A stretch of 64,000 nt of DNA from Paenibacillus pabuli (GCF_023101145.1 NZ_CP073714.1:3844001-3908000), one strand, 5' to 3'; positions 29,076-37,974 are shown, numbered from the stretch's first letter. Notes: generated from the letters alone by a model not told the origin. Program-made: numbers and translations.

Positions 29076-29993
29076 TTAGTGCACTTTGATTCTTGGATCA
29101 AGGCGATGGTAGATCAGATCCGTCACAAGTGTAATGGCGATATAGATAATGCTGATCACAAGGATACTTGCCTGCACCAGCGGGAAATCGCGGTTGCTGA
29201 CACCTTGTATAATCAACTGGCCCACACCTGGCCATGAGAAAATCGTTTCGGTCACCACTGCGCCAGCAATCATGACTCCGAATTCTAGGCTAATGACGGT
29301 AATAACCGGCAGAAACGCGTTTTTGAGTCCACGTTTCAAAATCCGGCTAGGTTTGGAGAATCCTTGTGCTTGACTTGTAATCATATATCCCTTGTCCATG
29401 ACTTCAATAAGAGAGGCTCGCATGGTGCGGGCAATCGGAGCAATCGGGTATGCTGCTAGAGTCAGCGCTGGTAATATAATCGACTCCAATCCCCGATTGC
29501 CCGACGTTGGCAACCAGTGGAGATTCACTGCAAAAATCATGATTAACACAATACCAATCCAGAATACTGGAAGTGATTGGGTTAAGAATATCCAACCGTT
29601 AACCACATAGTCGATCAAGCTATTCTTTTTGTACGCCGACACGATCCCAGCCAGCAAACCAACAGTGACTGCGATGATGATCGCAAACATGGCCAGGTCT
29701 ATCGTTGCAGGCATTCGTTCAAGTACCAGCTTCAGCGCGGATTCTTTGTAATACAGCGAATTTCCCAAATCGCCGGTAAATAGGTTTTTCAGATAATCGA
29801 TATACTGCATCCAGAGAGGTTGATTAAACCCTAAGCTCTCTCGTAGCGCGGTCACCTGTTCTTCGCTCGCTTCAGGTGGAAGCATCAGGCGCGCCGGATC
29901 ACCTGACAAGCGAATAATGAAAAATACAAGCGTTGCCGCACCAAGGACTGCAAGTACCGATTGCCCCAAACGTTTAAGCACGTAATGCTTCAA
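29076..29993 (-). CDS. Oligopeptide/dipeptide-type ABC transporter permease (DppB-like)
   Basis: A 305-residue permease with six membrane helices. It has the typical N-terminal start MKHYVLKRL, a periplasmic-side loop with LGFNQPLWMQY, and the C-terminal RLDPRIKVH. It forms the translocation channel with DppC. Confidence 0.92.
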   Translation of the reverse strand: MKHYVLKRLGQSVLAVLGAATLVFFIIRLSGDPARLMLPPEASEEQVTALRESLGFNQPLWMQYIDYLKNLFTGDLGNSLYYKESALKLVLERMPATIDLAMFAIIIAVTVGLLAGIVSAYKKNSLIDYVVNGWIFLTQSLPVFWIGIVLIMIFAVNLHWLPTSGNRGLESIILPALTLAAYPIAPIARTMRASLIEVMDKGYMITSQAQGFSKPSRILKRGLKNAFLPVITVISLEFGVMIAGAVVTETIFSWPGVGQLIIQGVSNRDFPLVQASILVISIIYIAITLVTDLIYHRLDPRIKVH

Positions 29994-30045
29994 TGGTTAA
30001 CACTCCCATCCGGGCTTGGCCAAGTCACATAAGACGCCTGCCGAT

Positions 30046-31596
30046 TTACTCGTTACCTGCTGAAATCGTCGATACCGGGATAGAGCCATCCACACGACCG
30101 TCCCATTTCAATCGATCAGATACGCCATAGTACTGGTTCTCCTGATATAGGAAAATGCGCGGTGCATCTTTCAACACTTCATCCTGAATTTCTTGATAAA
30201 GCTGTTTACGTTTAGCCTCATCTGTAACCGATCTTGCTTCATCCAGCTTAGCATCTATGTCCTTGTTCGCATAAGTGGAGTAAGACTCTCCTGAACGAAG
30301 GATGGCATAGATCGCTGCATCTGCATCAAGCGTGTTCGTGCTGCTCCAACCGAGTACATACATATCCGATTGTTTGCCCGCAGGTACGAGTGTACGATAC
30401 ACTGAACTTTCCACGTTATTGACTTTGATATTTACTCCAACAGCTTTAAGTTGCTCTGCAATGACTTGTGCAACATCCGTGTTTTTGATGTACCAGCTTA
30501 CCGTATCAAGTGTTGTGGAGAATCCGTTCGGGTAGCCTGCTTCTGCTAGCAATTGCTTCGCTTTTTCCGGATCATAGCTATACCCTTCTGGTTCGCCAGC
30601 ATATCCAAAGTCTTTTGGACCAATCAAGCTATTGGTTTGAACAGCAGCGCCTTGGAGCACTTTGTCTACAATAGATTTTACGTCGATTGCGTAGTTCAGC
30701 GCTTGTCTTACTTTTGGATCATCAAATGGTTTCACATCGGTTTTGAAGCCAACATATACAGTATTGCCCGCCCGTTCAACAGTGGAGAGACGTGCAGTAG
30801 AAGATGATTCAATCTTCTCACGATCTTCTGGAGATACAGCTGTGATCAGATCAACTTCACCATTCAGCAGCGCACTTACACGCGTCGAAGCTTCAGGAAT
30901 AGAACGGAAAGTAACCTTTTTCACATCAGGTTCGCCGCCCCAGTAATTCGGGTTAGCTTCTAATACTACATTGCTGCCTTTGTCCCAGCTTACGAACTGG
31001 TAAGGGCCTGTGCCGATCGGTTTTTGAGCAAATTGCTCTTGCCCTACTTCTTCAGCATATTTTGGAGGTACAATTTCGGTAGGATAACGATTAAACCGTG
31101 TTGGTACAAGTGGATCAGGTTTCTTCGTTACAACGTTAACCGTGTATTCATCAACTACGTTAACTTCTTGGATTGTAGATACATAACTCGCTGTCGGTGC
31201 ATTGTTGGCAGGATCAAGCACACGATCAAGGGAGTACTTCACTGCATCAGCATTAAACGCCTCACCGTTGGTGAAGGTTACACCCTCACGCAGTTTGAAT
31301 TGCCATGTTGTATCATCGATCTGGCTCCAGCTTGTCGCTAGGCCAGGTACAAGTTTTTCTTCTTTGTCACGTTTAACCAATGTATCGAAGATATTGTCCA
31401 CGACCTGTGCATTTTCGGTCAGAAAGCCCGGATCCAATCCGTTTACGTCAAATGCTCGGGCAATCGTGATTTCTAGTTTTTGATCTTGCCCTTCACCTGT
31501 TGCCTCTTCACCCGCTCCTGATTTGCTCGTTGTAGAGCAGCCTGCGGCGAATACTGCCAGCAGTGTCAGGATTAGAAGAAACTTACTCTTTTTCAC
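30046..31596 (-). CDS. Family 5 extracellular solute-binding lipoprotein
   Basis: A 516-residue lipoprotein with a type II signal peptide; the lipobox is FAAGC at about residues 17-21. SBP_bac_5 motifs include TWQFKLREGVTFTNGEAF, TGPYQFVSWDKGSNVVLE, and RQALNYAID. GTG 31596 follows GGGGG with 9 bases. It lies between the deacylase gene and the permeases and determines which compound the importer takes up; peptides, opines, nickel complexes or sugars are all possible in this family. Confidence 0.92.
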   Translation of the reverse strand: MKKSKFLLILTLLAVFAAGCSTTSKSGAGEEATGEGQDQKLEITIARAFDVNGLDPGFLTENAQVVDNIFDTLVKRDKEEKLVPGLATSWSQIDDTTWQFKLREGVTFTNGEAFNADAVKYSLDRVLDPANNAPTASYVSTIQEVNVVDEYTVNVVTKKPDPLVPTRFNRYPTEIVPPKYAEEVGQEQFAQKPIGTGPYQFVSWDKGSNVVLEANPNYWGGEPDVKKVTFRSIPEASTRVSALLNGEVDLITAVSPEDREKIESSSTARLSTVERAGNTVYVGFKTDVKPFDDPKVRQALNYAIDVKSIVDKVLQGAAVQTNSLIGPKDFGYAGEPEGYSYDPEKAKQLLAEAGYPNGFSTTLDTVSWYIKNTDVAQVIAEQLKAVGVNIKVNNVESSVYRTLVPAGKQSDMYVLGWSSTNTLDADAAIYAILRSGESYSTYANKDIDAKLDEARSVTDEAKRKQLYQEIQDEVLKDAPRIFLYQENQYYGVSDRLKWDGRVDGSIPVSTISAGNE

Positions 31597-31620
31597 GATG
31601 TACAACCCCCATTAATTAAA

Positions 31621-32643
31621 TTATGCTAATTTGCCCAACATGACTGCGTAACCGTTCTTATGAACCGTCGATGCTGCATGAATGGATAAAATGACACCAT
31701 GTTCGATGGGACAGGTTATGGACTGCTCCTCAAGTCCCGGGTAGGTCAATACGCGCATCAGCTCTTCCCCCAGCCGAGCGTTCTCTCCAGCCTGCATACT
31801 AAACGTTAACAAACCACTCATCTCGAATCTCATTTCAACAATGTCTGAGATCCGTGCAGGCTTTCGGTTAATACTAAGTATTTCTTCTACCGAAGAATGT
31901 TCAGATGAATATACGCCAAGATGATCAAGGATCGTCTGCGCGGCTTGTAGATGCGTATCCACGGCTGTGAAAGTCCAGTAATTGCCCCCTCCACTCTCCA
32001 GTAAGACGGCTGGGACCCCCTGTTGACATACTTCATTAATCAACATCCCCTTGGTACCCGACTGACAGACATAGGTCGCTGTAAGTGGAATTTTATTTAG
32101 CGCCGCCATACTACGTTCGTATGCATCTTCATGGTCGCTTGCTACCATCGCAAACGGACAGACATCCAACCAGCGACCACCTCCATGCAGATCAATCAGA
32201 AAATCGGCATTGGCTATGATCTTGTTCGCCAGCCAGCGTCCATAACGACCAGAGTATGAATCATCTGTTGCATTTTGGCCAAAAACCCGGTTCAGGTTTA
32301 TGCCATCCAGTGGACTGCCATTGGTTCCCGCAAGCATCGCAGTTGGATTCGTGACAGGACACAAGATCAGATTTCCAGACAAACGTTCAGGCATAATATC
32401 ATCCAACAGTTTAGCGCAAGCGATAATGCCATCATGCTCGTCTCCATGCAGTGCAGCCTGTACCCATACCGTTGGCCCCTCTTGGATTCCCTTGACCAGA
32501 AACAATACGATCGTTTGCTCCTCATGAATCTCTTGAATTCGGGATACACTTGCCGAGGGCTGTTGTTTGAAAGCTTGTTCCAGACTTGCATAAACGGGGT
32601 AAGGTTCTGCAAAAATAGAGGTTGCCGATAGGGACTGATGCAT
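31621..32643 (-). CDS. M14-type deacylase, succinylglutamate desuccinylase/aspartoacylase family
   Basis: A 341-residue zinc carboxypeptidase-fold enzyme. Zinc ligands are H66 and E69 in LHGDEHDG and H153 in IDLHGGG. The motif GINLNRVFG is also typical. Relatives remove acyl groups from amino acids, for example aspartoacylase, AstE, and the N-acetyl-diaminobutyrate deacetylase DoeB/EutE. No signal peptide, so it works in the cytoplasm after uptake. It is the first gene of the operon. ATG 32643 has AAGGTGG 12 bases upstream. Confidence 0.85.
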   Translation of the reverse strand: MHQSLSATSIFAEPYPVYASLEQAFKQQPSASVSRIQEIHEEQTIVLFLVKGIQEGPTVWVQAALHGDEHDGIIACAKLLDDIMPERLSGNLILCPVTNPTAMLAGTNGSPLDGINLNRVFGQNATDDSYSGRYGRWLANKIIANADFLIDLHGGGRWLDVCPFAMVASDHEDAYERSMAALNKIPLTATYVCQSGTKGMLINEVCQQGVPAVLLESGGGNYWTFTAVDTHLQAAQTILDHLGVYSSEHSSVEEILSINRKPARISDIVEMRFEMSGLLTFSMQAGENARLGEELMRVLTYPGLEEQSITCPIEHGVILSIHAASTVHKNGYAVMLGKLA

Positions 32644-32701
32644 GATGATAATGAACCACCTTTCTATAACCAAGTATTCTTGTGGGAATTATAAAATTTA
32701 A

Positions 32702-32734
32702 TTGATATTATCAAACGACTTGTCTTATTGTCAA
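32702..32734 (-). promoter_or_regulatory. Promoter and operator candidate of the deacylase/importer operon
   Basis: On the - strand TTGACA (32734-32729) is followed after 18 bases by TAATAT, within TGATAATATCAA. The -10 region overlaps the perfect palindrome TTGATATTATCAA at 32702-32714, a plausible repressor site. Confidence 0.6.
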
Positions 32735-32969
32735 TGTCATAAATTGTATAAAAATAGCGTTAAATGTCGAAAAAACACTGATGATATGCGGTTGATATCG
32801 ATTACAAAATATGAGTAATTTTTAATTATAATGAAGAAAGAAGGCATAAGTCATTCACCCTTTGTCATTACAAAAACACTAGATATCGGTTTCAGAATAT
32901 GTAGGGCAAAATGTTCGTTTATCGTATCAATAGTTCACCCTGTACGTTAGACATGCCCTTTCTAACTCA
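32735..32969. other. AT-rich intergenic stretch
   Basis: No gene, strong hairpin or family repeat is recognised between the operon promoter and the next repeat copy. Confidence 0.5.
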
Positions 32970-33308
32970 CTGTCCAATACGGTAATCGGTTCAAGTTCTA
33001 GTCCTCAACAGCTAGTTTCAGTCCAATATTTCGCATTTTTTATACATAGCTGCCGGTGTTTAACCTCTCATCGTGCAGTTGGTCTAAAACAATGTGAACA
33101 TTTTCATGTGTTACGGTACTTAATGGGGGGTTAAGTAATATGCTCAACATTTAGATATACTTCTAATCGGCAATCGGACTTTGTTCTTGTCCATTCGGGT
33201 AATCGGTACAAGTTCTTGGCCTTGGCTTGGGACAAGAACTTATACCGATAAAATAAAAAAGCCGCTAAAATAGCGACTTCAATGCGACCATGTTCTTGTC
33301 CCTCGACA
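32970..33308 (+). repeat. GGACAAGAAC repeat family, long copy
   Basis: Starts at CTGTCCAATACGGTAATCGG, contains the common TTTAACCTCTCATCGTG and ATTTTCATGTGTTACGG segments, then the long hairpin and the CCGCTAAAATAGCG stem, and ends TCGACA at 33308. The hairpin here has mismatches. Confidence 0.8.
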
Positions 33309-33399
33309 TTGTACACTCTACCTTGGTCGCTATGTTATATGACTCCCACAAACCGCAAAGGAGAGGTCTACTACCGGCAAGTACGCATTCCGTCAGGTG

Positions 33400-33765
33400 C
33401 ACCACTCCCCTATCTAACCTGAGAAAATTCTTGAAATACTGTGCTTCCCTTACTCTTCAGCATGATGGAGTAGAAAGAGAAATGCTTTTCCAATATTCAA
33501 AACTCTGAAGTAATGCGGTTTTGGAAGGAAGATGAGCTAGGTCATCTCCAGACATACAATGCTGAAGTAACTCGTTCATTTGAGCGGTTATGCATCGCTC
33601 GCGCAGATCGTACTTGTCATCGAAATGCAAATACACCGTTCCTCGATGGACATTTGCTTCTAACGCAATCTGATTGATCGTTATGCTCTCGAATTCTTTT
33701 ACTGACATCAGTCTCATAAAAGCATCCATAATCGCTTTTCTCGATTTTTGAATCCGCTTGGTCAT
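33400..33765 (-). pseudogene. TetR regulator with a frameshift and lost C-terminus
   Basis: ATG 33765 follows AAGGAGA. The helix-turn-helix is intact (TINQIALEANVHRGTVYLHF). At 33486-33489 the run of A on the coding strand has four bases where five would keep the frame: with one more A the product continues FEYWKKHFSFYSIMLKSKG and FQEFSQVR, as in TetR ligand domains. As it stands the protein ends after about 102 residues, and the homology stops near 33400. It is divergent from the SDR at 33937. Confidence 0.7.
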
Positions 33766-33883
33766 CTCCTTCTCCCCTTGCCCCTTAAAAAAATAATCAT
33801 TCAATGCCCTCTGTTGAAAAATCAACAACCGAGCTCGTTTTAACCATTGAGCCTCATTTATCGCCCTGATACATTCACTATAT

Positions 33884-33914
33884 GAAACATATATTGATAA
33901 TTCAACATATGTTC
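33884..33914. promoter_or_regulatory. Candidate operator between broken tetR and SDR
   Basis: Imperfect inverted repeat AACATATATTGAT and ATTCAACATATGTT centred near 33899, just upstream of the SDR ribosome site. It would be the site of the now-truncated TetR protein. Confidence 0.45.
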
Positions 33915-33936
33915 AATATGAAGAGGAGGAATCATC

Positions 33937-34701
33937 ATGAAACTTACAGGAAACACGATTTTCATTACAGGTGGCGGTTCGGGCATTGGACGTGCGTTAG
34001 CAGAAGCGCTCCACCATCTTGGAAATAAAGTTATTATCTCTGGACGAAATAAGGAGCGTTTGGAAGAAACGATCCAAGCGAATCCCGGAATGTCCGCAAT
34101 GGAATTAAATTTACAGAACACTGGCAGTATAGAGAGGGCGGCCAAGCAGTTAATCGGAGAATTCCCGGATTTGAATGTCTTGATCAACAACGCAGGCATC
34201 ATTCAACCCGATGATGCGGCGGGTGTGATCGATGAGGATGTTTTGGTTTCGACAGTGGCCACAAACTTGTTAGGTCCGATTCGGTTAACTTCTCTGTTAA
34301 TCGGCCATTTGAAGTCCAAAGAAGAAGCCTTTGTCATCAACACGACTTCGATACTTGGATTTGTTCCATTAGCGGCAACTGCTGTATACTCAGCGACAAA
34401 GGCAGCACTTCATACATATACACTGGCCCAAAAATACCTGCTTAAAGACACATCGGTAAAAGTAATTGAGATTGTACCGCCATGGGTTCAGAGCAACAAC
34501 GATGAACCGCGTGCAATGCCACTTACGAGATTCATTGATTCAACGATAAAGATACTTGGCACGAATACAGACGAAGTTTTGGTCGAAGAAGCAAAAGTCT
34601 TTCGAAATAACCCTGGCCCGAACGAAGGTGTTTTTGTGCCCCGGCTTAACGATACGATGAAGTCTGAACCTCCAAAATTCATTAATCCACCTATCATTTA
34701 A
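33937..34701 (+). CDS. Short-chain dehydrogenase, DltE-like SDR
   Basis: A 254-residue SDR with the cofactor motif TGGGSGIG (residues 11-18), NNAGI near residue 86, and the active-site YSATK. It resembles the group named DltE in Firmicutes. AGAGGAGGA precedes ATG 33937. A terminator follows. Loss of the divergent TetR may leave it constitutive. Confidence 0.88.
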   Translation: MKLTGNTIFITGGGSGIGRALAEALHHLGNKVIISGRNKERLEETIQANPGMSAMELNLQNTGSIERAAKQLIGEFPDLNVLINNAGIIQPDDAAGVIDEDVLVSTVATNLLGPIRLTSLLIGHLKSKEEAFVINTTSILGFVPLAATAVYSATKAALHTYTLAQKYLLKDTSVKVIEIVPPWVQSNNDEPRAMPLTRFIDSTIKILGTNTDEVLVEEAKVFRNNPGPNEGVFVPRLNDTMKSEPPKFINPPII

Positions 34702-34770
34702 TTTCTAAAATTCTCTAACAGATTGAACTGGAATTTGAGGAGATGCTGCAACAGTGTCTTGCAGTCGCAG

Positions 34771-34803
34771 CCCCCTTCACCGACAAGGTGAGGGACTTTT
34801 TTC
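34771..34803 (+). terminator. Terminator of the DltE-like SDR gene
   Basis: CCCTTCACC (34773-34781) pairs with GGTGAGGG (34787-34794), followed by ACTTTTTT. Confidence 0.75.
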
Positions 34804-34864
34804 TTTGGCCAGATACAAAGGGATAATCTGCCCTACTTGAGTCTTGGTTAGATTCATACGATTT

Positions 34865-35830
34865 TTATGGTCTTAATAAGATTTTCCCCGTGCTTTTGCG
34901 GCTTTCCAGAAATTGATGCGCTTTTCTTCCATCTCGTAGTGCAAATACCGTAGGCTCGGATACCGTTATTTTCCCCTCTTCGATCCAGCGGAACAACTCG
35001 GCTGAACGGGTTGCCCGTTCCTCGCGGGAAGTAAGGAAATTCCAAAGATCGCCACCAGTCAAAGTTTTTGACGTATCCATCAACATTCTTGGGTCAACTG
35101 GAGCAGGGTCTCCCCCTGCCATTCCATAAAATACAACCGTCCCCCGAGTGCGAGTGACTGCAAAACTATCCTCGAGCGTGGAGCCTACTGAGTCATAGAC
35201 CACATCCACACCTTTTCCGTTTGTCTCCTCCATGACTTTTCTCTTCCAATCATCCGAGTACAAAAAAACCTGATTCCCTCCAGAGTTCTTAACTGCCAAT
35301 GCCTTCTCCATCGAGGAGGTTAAACCAATGACCCTCCCACCGAAGAGCTTTGCCATTTGAACAAGCAACTGTCCAACGCCCCCTGCTGCGGCATGAACTA
35401 GAATTACATCATTCTCCTTAACCGCATAACTATCTTTTGTTAAATAGTGGGCAGTCAACCCTTGCAGTAAAACAGAAGCCGCCTTTTCAAATGAAATGGT
35501 CTCTGGAAGAGGAATTGCCTTTTCTATAGGAACAGCCACTTTTTCTGCGTTAGCATGGGGGACATCTGCAAATGCAATAGGGTCGCCAACGCTGATTCCT
35601 TGGACATTAGCTCCCGTTTTTTCAACGACTCCTGCCCCTTCATAACCTAAAATAAACGGGGAGTTCCCAGTAAGATGATAGTTCCCTTTCCTTCTATAAA
35701 TATCTGCAAAATTCAATCCGATGGCTTGCATCTTTACTAATATTTCGTCAGGCCCGATAACTGGATCCGAAATTTCAAGATATTCTAGTACTTCCGGTCC
35801 TCCGAATTTATTAAATACAAGTGCTTTCAA
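34865..35830 (-). CDS. NADPH:quinone oxidoreductase/zinc-independent MDR
   Basis: A 321-residue member of the medium-chain dehydrogenase/reductase superfamily. GroES-like N-terminus with GYEGAGVVEKTG, then the Rossmann segment HAAAGGVGQLLVQMAK. The zinc-binding residues of alcohol dehydrogenases are absent, as in quinone reductases. The likely start is TTG 35830, nine bases after GAGGAGG. It is a single gene. Confidence 0.9.
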   Translation of the reverse strand: MKALVFNKFGGPEVLEYLEISDPVIGPDEILVKMQAIGLNFADIYRRKGNYHLTGNSPFILGYEGAGVVEKTGANVQGISVGDPIAFADVPHANAEKVAVPIEKAIPLPETISFEKAASVLLQGLTAHYLTKDSYAVKENDVILVHAAAGGVGQLLVQMAKLFGGRVIGLTSSMEKALAVKNSGGNQVFLYSDDWKRKVMEETNGKGVDVVYDSVGSTLEDSFAVTRTRGTVVFYGMAGGDPAPVDPRMLMDTSKTLTGGDLWNFLTSREERATRSAELFRWIEEGKITVSEPTVFALRDGRKAHQFLESRKSTGKILLRP

Positions 35831-36001
35831 ATGAGCGGCCTCCTCTTATATATTTTTCAAGAGATCTGTAAAGAAACGGGCTTCTTTTATTTACTCCAAA
35901 ACTTGCCCCTGCTTATGATACGGTTCACCCCGTTGTCTGTAACAGCAAGTTTATTACGAAATCTATGGAGCACAAAAGTGCTCCCTTGGACAGAAGTTCT
36001 G

Positions 36002-36738
36002 TTATTCCAATTCCAAAATTGATTCACCGCTAATCATAGTACCCTTATTATTTCCTTCACAAATCTCTTTCATTGTGCCTGGCTTGTCAAAATTAAACAC
36101 ATGCATGGGCAGATTGTAGTCTCTTGCTAAAATGAAAGCGGATTGGTCCATTACCTTTAAGTTGTGTTTTAAGACATCGTTGTAATGAAGCGAGCGAAAT
36201 TTCCTTGCATCCTTATCCAATTTAGGGTCTGCATTAAGGACACCATCCACACCTTGCTTTGCAACGAATAAAGCGTCACAATGAACCTCGATGGCCCTTT
36301 GTACTGAAGGATAGTCTGTTGTAACGTAAGGTTGACCGTTCCCCCCTGCAAAAATTACAAGATAGCCTTTTTCTAGATGGTGGATTGCTCTTAGACGAAT
36401 GTATGGTTCTGCAACTGAAGTGATAGGTATTGCCGTCATAACACGTACTTCCTTTTGGGTCTTGGCTTTAAGAACTCCACGAAGCATTAAACTATTTACT
36501 ACAGTCGCAAGCGTACCAATGTTATCAGCTTCTGCCCTTTCTATCCCCCAGCTTTCTGCCATATTCCCTCTGAAAATGTTACCCCACCTATAACTAACGA
36601 TACTTCAACGCCTAAGTTTACCACTGACATAATTTCATCCGCAATATGGTCCAACCTTTCTGGCTCAAAACCAAATTCGGAGTTTCCTGCTACTGCTCCA
36701 CCACTTAGCTTAACGAGAACCCTTTTGTACCTTGACAA
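36002..36738 (-). pseudogene. pyrH: UMP kinase (PyrH) paralog with a one-base frameshift
   Basis: The two halves are in different frames: 36738-36541 reads up to VIGGVTFSEGIWQKAGG, and 36562-36002 reads MAESWGIERAEADNIGTLAT onwards to the normal end. PyrH should read VIGGGN-IFRG at the joint. One G missing from the run at 36582-36585 explains the shift; adding it restores a full protein of about 245 residues with the conserved GGGNGQPYVTTDYP and AKQGVDGV motifs. Start TTG 36738 follows GGGGGTG. It is either a recent pseudogene, a sequencing error, or slippage-expressed. Housekeeping pyrH normally lies beside tsf and frr, so this is a second copy. Confidence 0.75.
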
Positions 36739-36762
36739 TGATTACACCCCCATAAAATAAAA

Positions 36763-36791
36763 AACACTAAAGCAATAAATGCTTTAGTGTT
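36763..36791 (-). terminator. Rho-independent terminator upstream of the UMP kinase paralog
   Basis: AACACTAAAGCA and TGCTTTAGTGTT form a 12-bp stem, with a T run on the - strand side. It would stop - strand transcription coming from above 36792. Confidence 0.7.
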
Positions 36792-37003
36792 CTAATGGAA
36801 TGGAAATATGAAATTACGCAAGTCGACTGAATGTAAGCCTTCCGTTTCCGTCTCATACTCCCACCCCTTCATATTTTTTCCATCAAGTGATTTTACATTA
36901 CGTGAATGTAAATTGCAATGATGAGAATGGAAATGTTTCTGGAGTTGATCTTTGACCCACCTGTTTACCTGGTGATGATGCCGTCGATTGACCTGTTCTT
37001 TAA
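36792..37003 (-). CDS. Histidine-rich open frame, unknown (doubtful)
   Basis: An open frame rich in histidine (RHHHQ, KHFHSHHCNLHS) ending just before a terminator. No convincing start or ribosome site and no recognised family. It overlaps the Rrf2 promoter on the other strand. It may be a 3' remnant of a gene. Confidence 0.2.
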
Positions 37004-37016
37004 ATGAAACTATACT
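36988..37016 (+). promoter_or_regulatory. Sigma-A promoter of the Rrf2 gene
   Basis: TTGACC (36988-36993), 17-base spacer, TATACT (37011-37016). The expected RNA start near 37023 is only a few bases before the ribosome site AAGGTGAG, so translation must start at TTG 37040 rather than at ATG 37004. Confidence 0.7.
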
Positions 37017-37039
37017 ATTTAGCAAAGAAGGTGAGTAGA

Positions 37040-37474
37040 TTGAAACAAATAAGTAGTCGCTTTTCAATGGCAGTCCATATTCTTTCCATGATCTCGCTGG
37101 ACCCCCTATATAGTACAGGCGATCGAATTGCCCGTAGCATCAATAGTAACCCTGTAGTCATTCGAAGGATTATGGCCCAGCTCAAAAAAGCAGGTTATAT
37201 TGATACAAGACCAGGAGTTGCGGGGGCCTCTCTTCTGATCTCTCCTGAAAAAATAACCTTACTGAATATCTTCCAAGCCGTCGAATCTGTGGATGGAAAT
37301 CAGCTTTTCAAAATTCACAAGGATACGGACCCCAATTGTTCTGTAGGAATGAACATTGAATCCATTCTATTACCCCAATTCTCTAATGCACAGAAGGCAA
37401 TGGAGCAAGAACTAGCTTCTGTTACCCTAGCTCAGATTGTAGAGCAACTACGGATAAAGGCAAATGTAAAATAA
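37040..37474 (+). CDS. Rrf2 family transcriptional regulator
   Basis: A 145-residue winged-helix regulator, start TTG 37040 with AAGGTGAG 7 bases before. Motifs: SRFSMAVHILSMISL, then the recognition region SINSNPVVIRRIMAQLKKAG and a wing with TRPGVAGASL. The cysteine cluster of Fe-S members (IscR, NsrR) is missing apart from one C in DPNCSVG, so it resembles the YwnA/CymR-like redox or substrate sensors. The convergent VOC gene with a palindromic operator may be its target. Confidence 0.88.
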   Translation: MKQISSRFSMAVHILSMISLDPLYSTGDRIARSINSNPVVIRRIMAQLKKAGYIDTRPGVAGASLLISPEKITLLNIFQAVESVDGNQLFKIHKDTDPNCSVGMNIESILLPQFSNAQKAMEQELASVTLAQIVEQLRIKANVK

Positions 37475-37507
37475 AGCTACTCCTCTGATGGAGTAGCTTT
37501 ATTTTAC
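37473..37507. terminator. Terminator between the convergent Rrf2 and VOC genes
   Basis: AAAGCTACTCC (37473-37483) and GGAGTAGCTTT (37490-37500) form an 11-bp stem, followed by TATTTTA. Confidence 0.75.
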
Positions 37508-37528
37508 ATTTAATGATTTTGCACCGAG

Positions 37529-37891
37529 TCAAACAGAAGCTTGCACAGGCTCAACATATTCAATAAAACTACCATCAGGATGCTGAACAAAAACGCTTGG
37601 GCCAATGGGACCATGCTGATCTCTTACGATAAGGGTATTTTGTTTTTTTAATTCTGCCTTCAATTCGCTCATGGAATCAACATACACCACTGCACGGAGT
37701 GATCTAGCAGGCTCCAAGGCCTCTGCACTTCCAGATACAATGACGTAAGGATATACTGTGGCTAAAGATAAGCCAGCTTCGGGAATATTCCACGTGCGAT
37801 CCATAGATCGGTTAGCAAGAGATTCATAATATGTAACTGTTAATTCCAGTTGCTCGGTAAAAACGGGTATAAAGTGATTTATGATGTTCAT
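37529..37891 (-). CDS. VOC/glyoxalase superfamily protein
   Basis: A 120-residue single VOC module: beta-alpha-beta-beta-beta pattern with YESLANRSMDRTWNIPEAG in the first half and a C-terminal VQHPDGSFIEYVEPV that carries the last metal-ligand glutamate. Members bind or detoxify small molecules such as fosfomycin, bleomycin or methylglyoxal. A sigma-A promoter with a palindromic operator lies upstream. Confidence 0.82.
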   Translation of the reverse strand: MNIINHFIPVFTEQLELTVTYYESLANRSMDRTWNIPEAGLSLATVYPYVIVSGSAEALEPARSLRAVVYVDSMSELKAELKKQNTLIVRDQHGPIGPSVFVQHPDGSFIEYVEPVQASV

Positions 37892-37917
37892 GTTAACCTC
37901 CAGTTTATATTTTTATA

Positions 37918-37974
37918 TATAACCATGATGGTTATAACTTATTTAGTTATATACAAACATTTTGACCTTGTCAA
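37918..37974 (-). promoter_or_regulatory. Promoter and palindromic operator of the VOC gene
   Basis: On the - strand TTGACA (37974-37969), 17-base spacer, TATAAC as -10. Just downstream of the -10 is the perfect 19-bp palindrome TATAACCATGATGGTTATA (37918-37936), placed where a repressor would block transcription. Confidence 0.7.

Noticed and set aside
24904..31596. Cnt/staphylopine-type metallophore system
   Set aside because: The importer type fits, but no CntL- or CntM-like synthesis genes are present, and the enzyme present is of the ornithine cyclodeaminase type.
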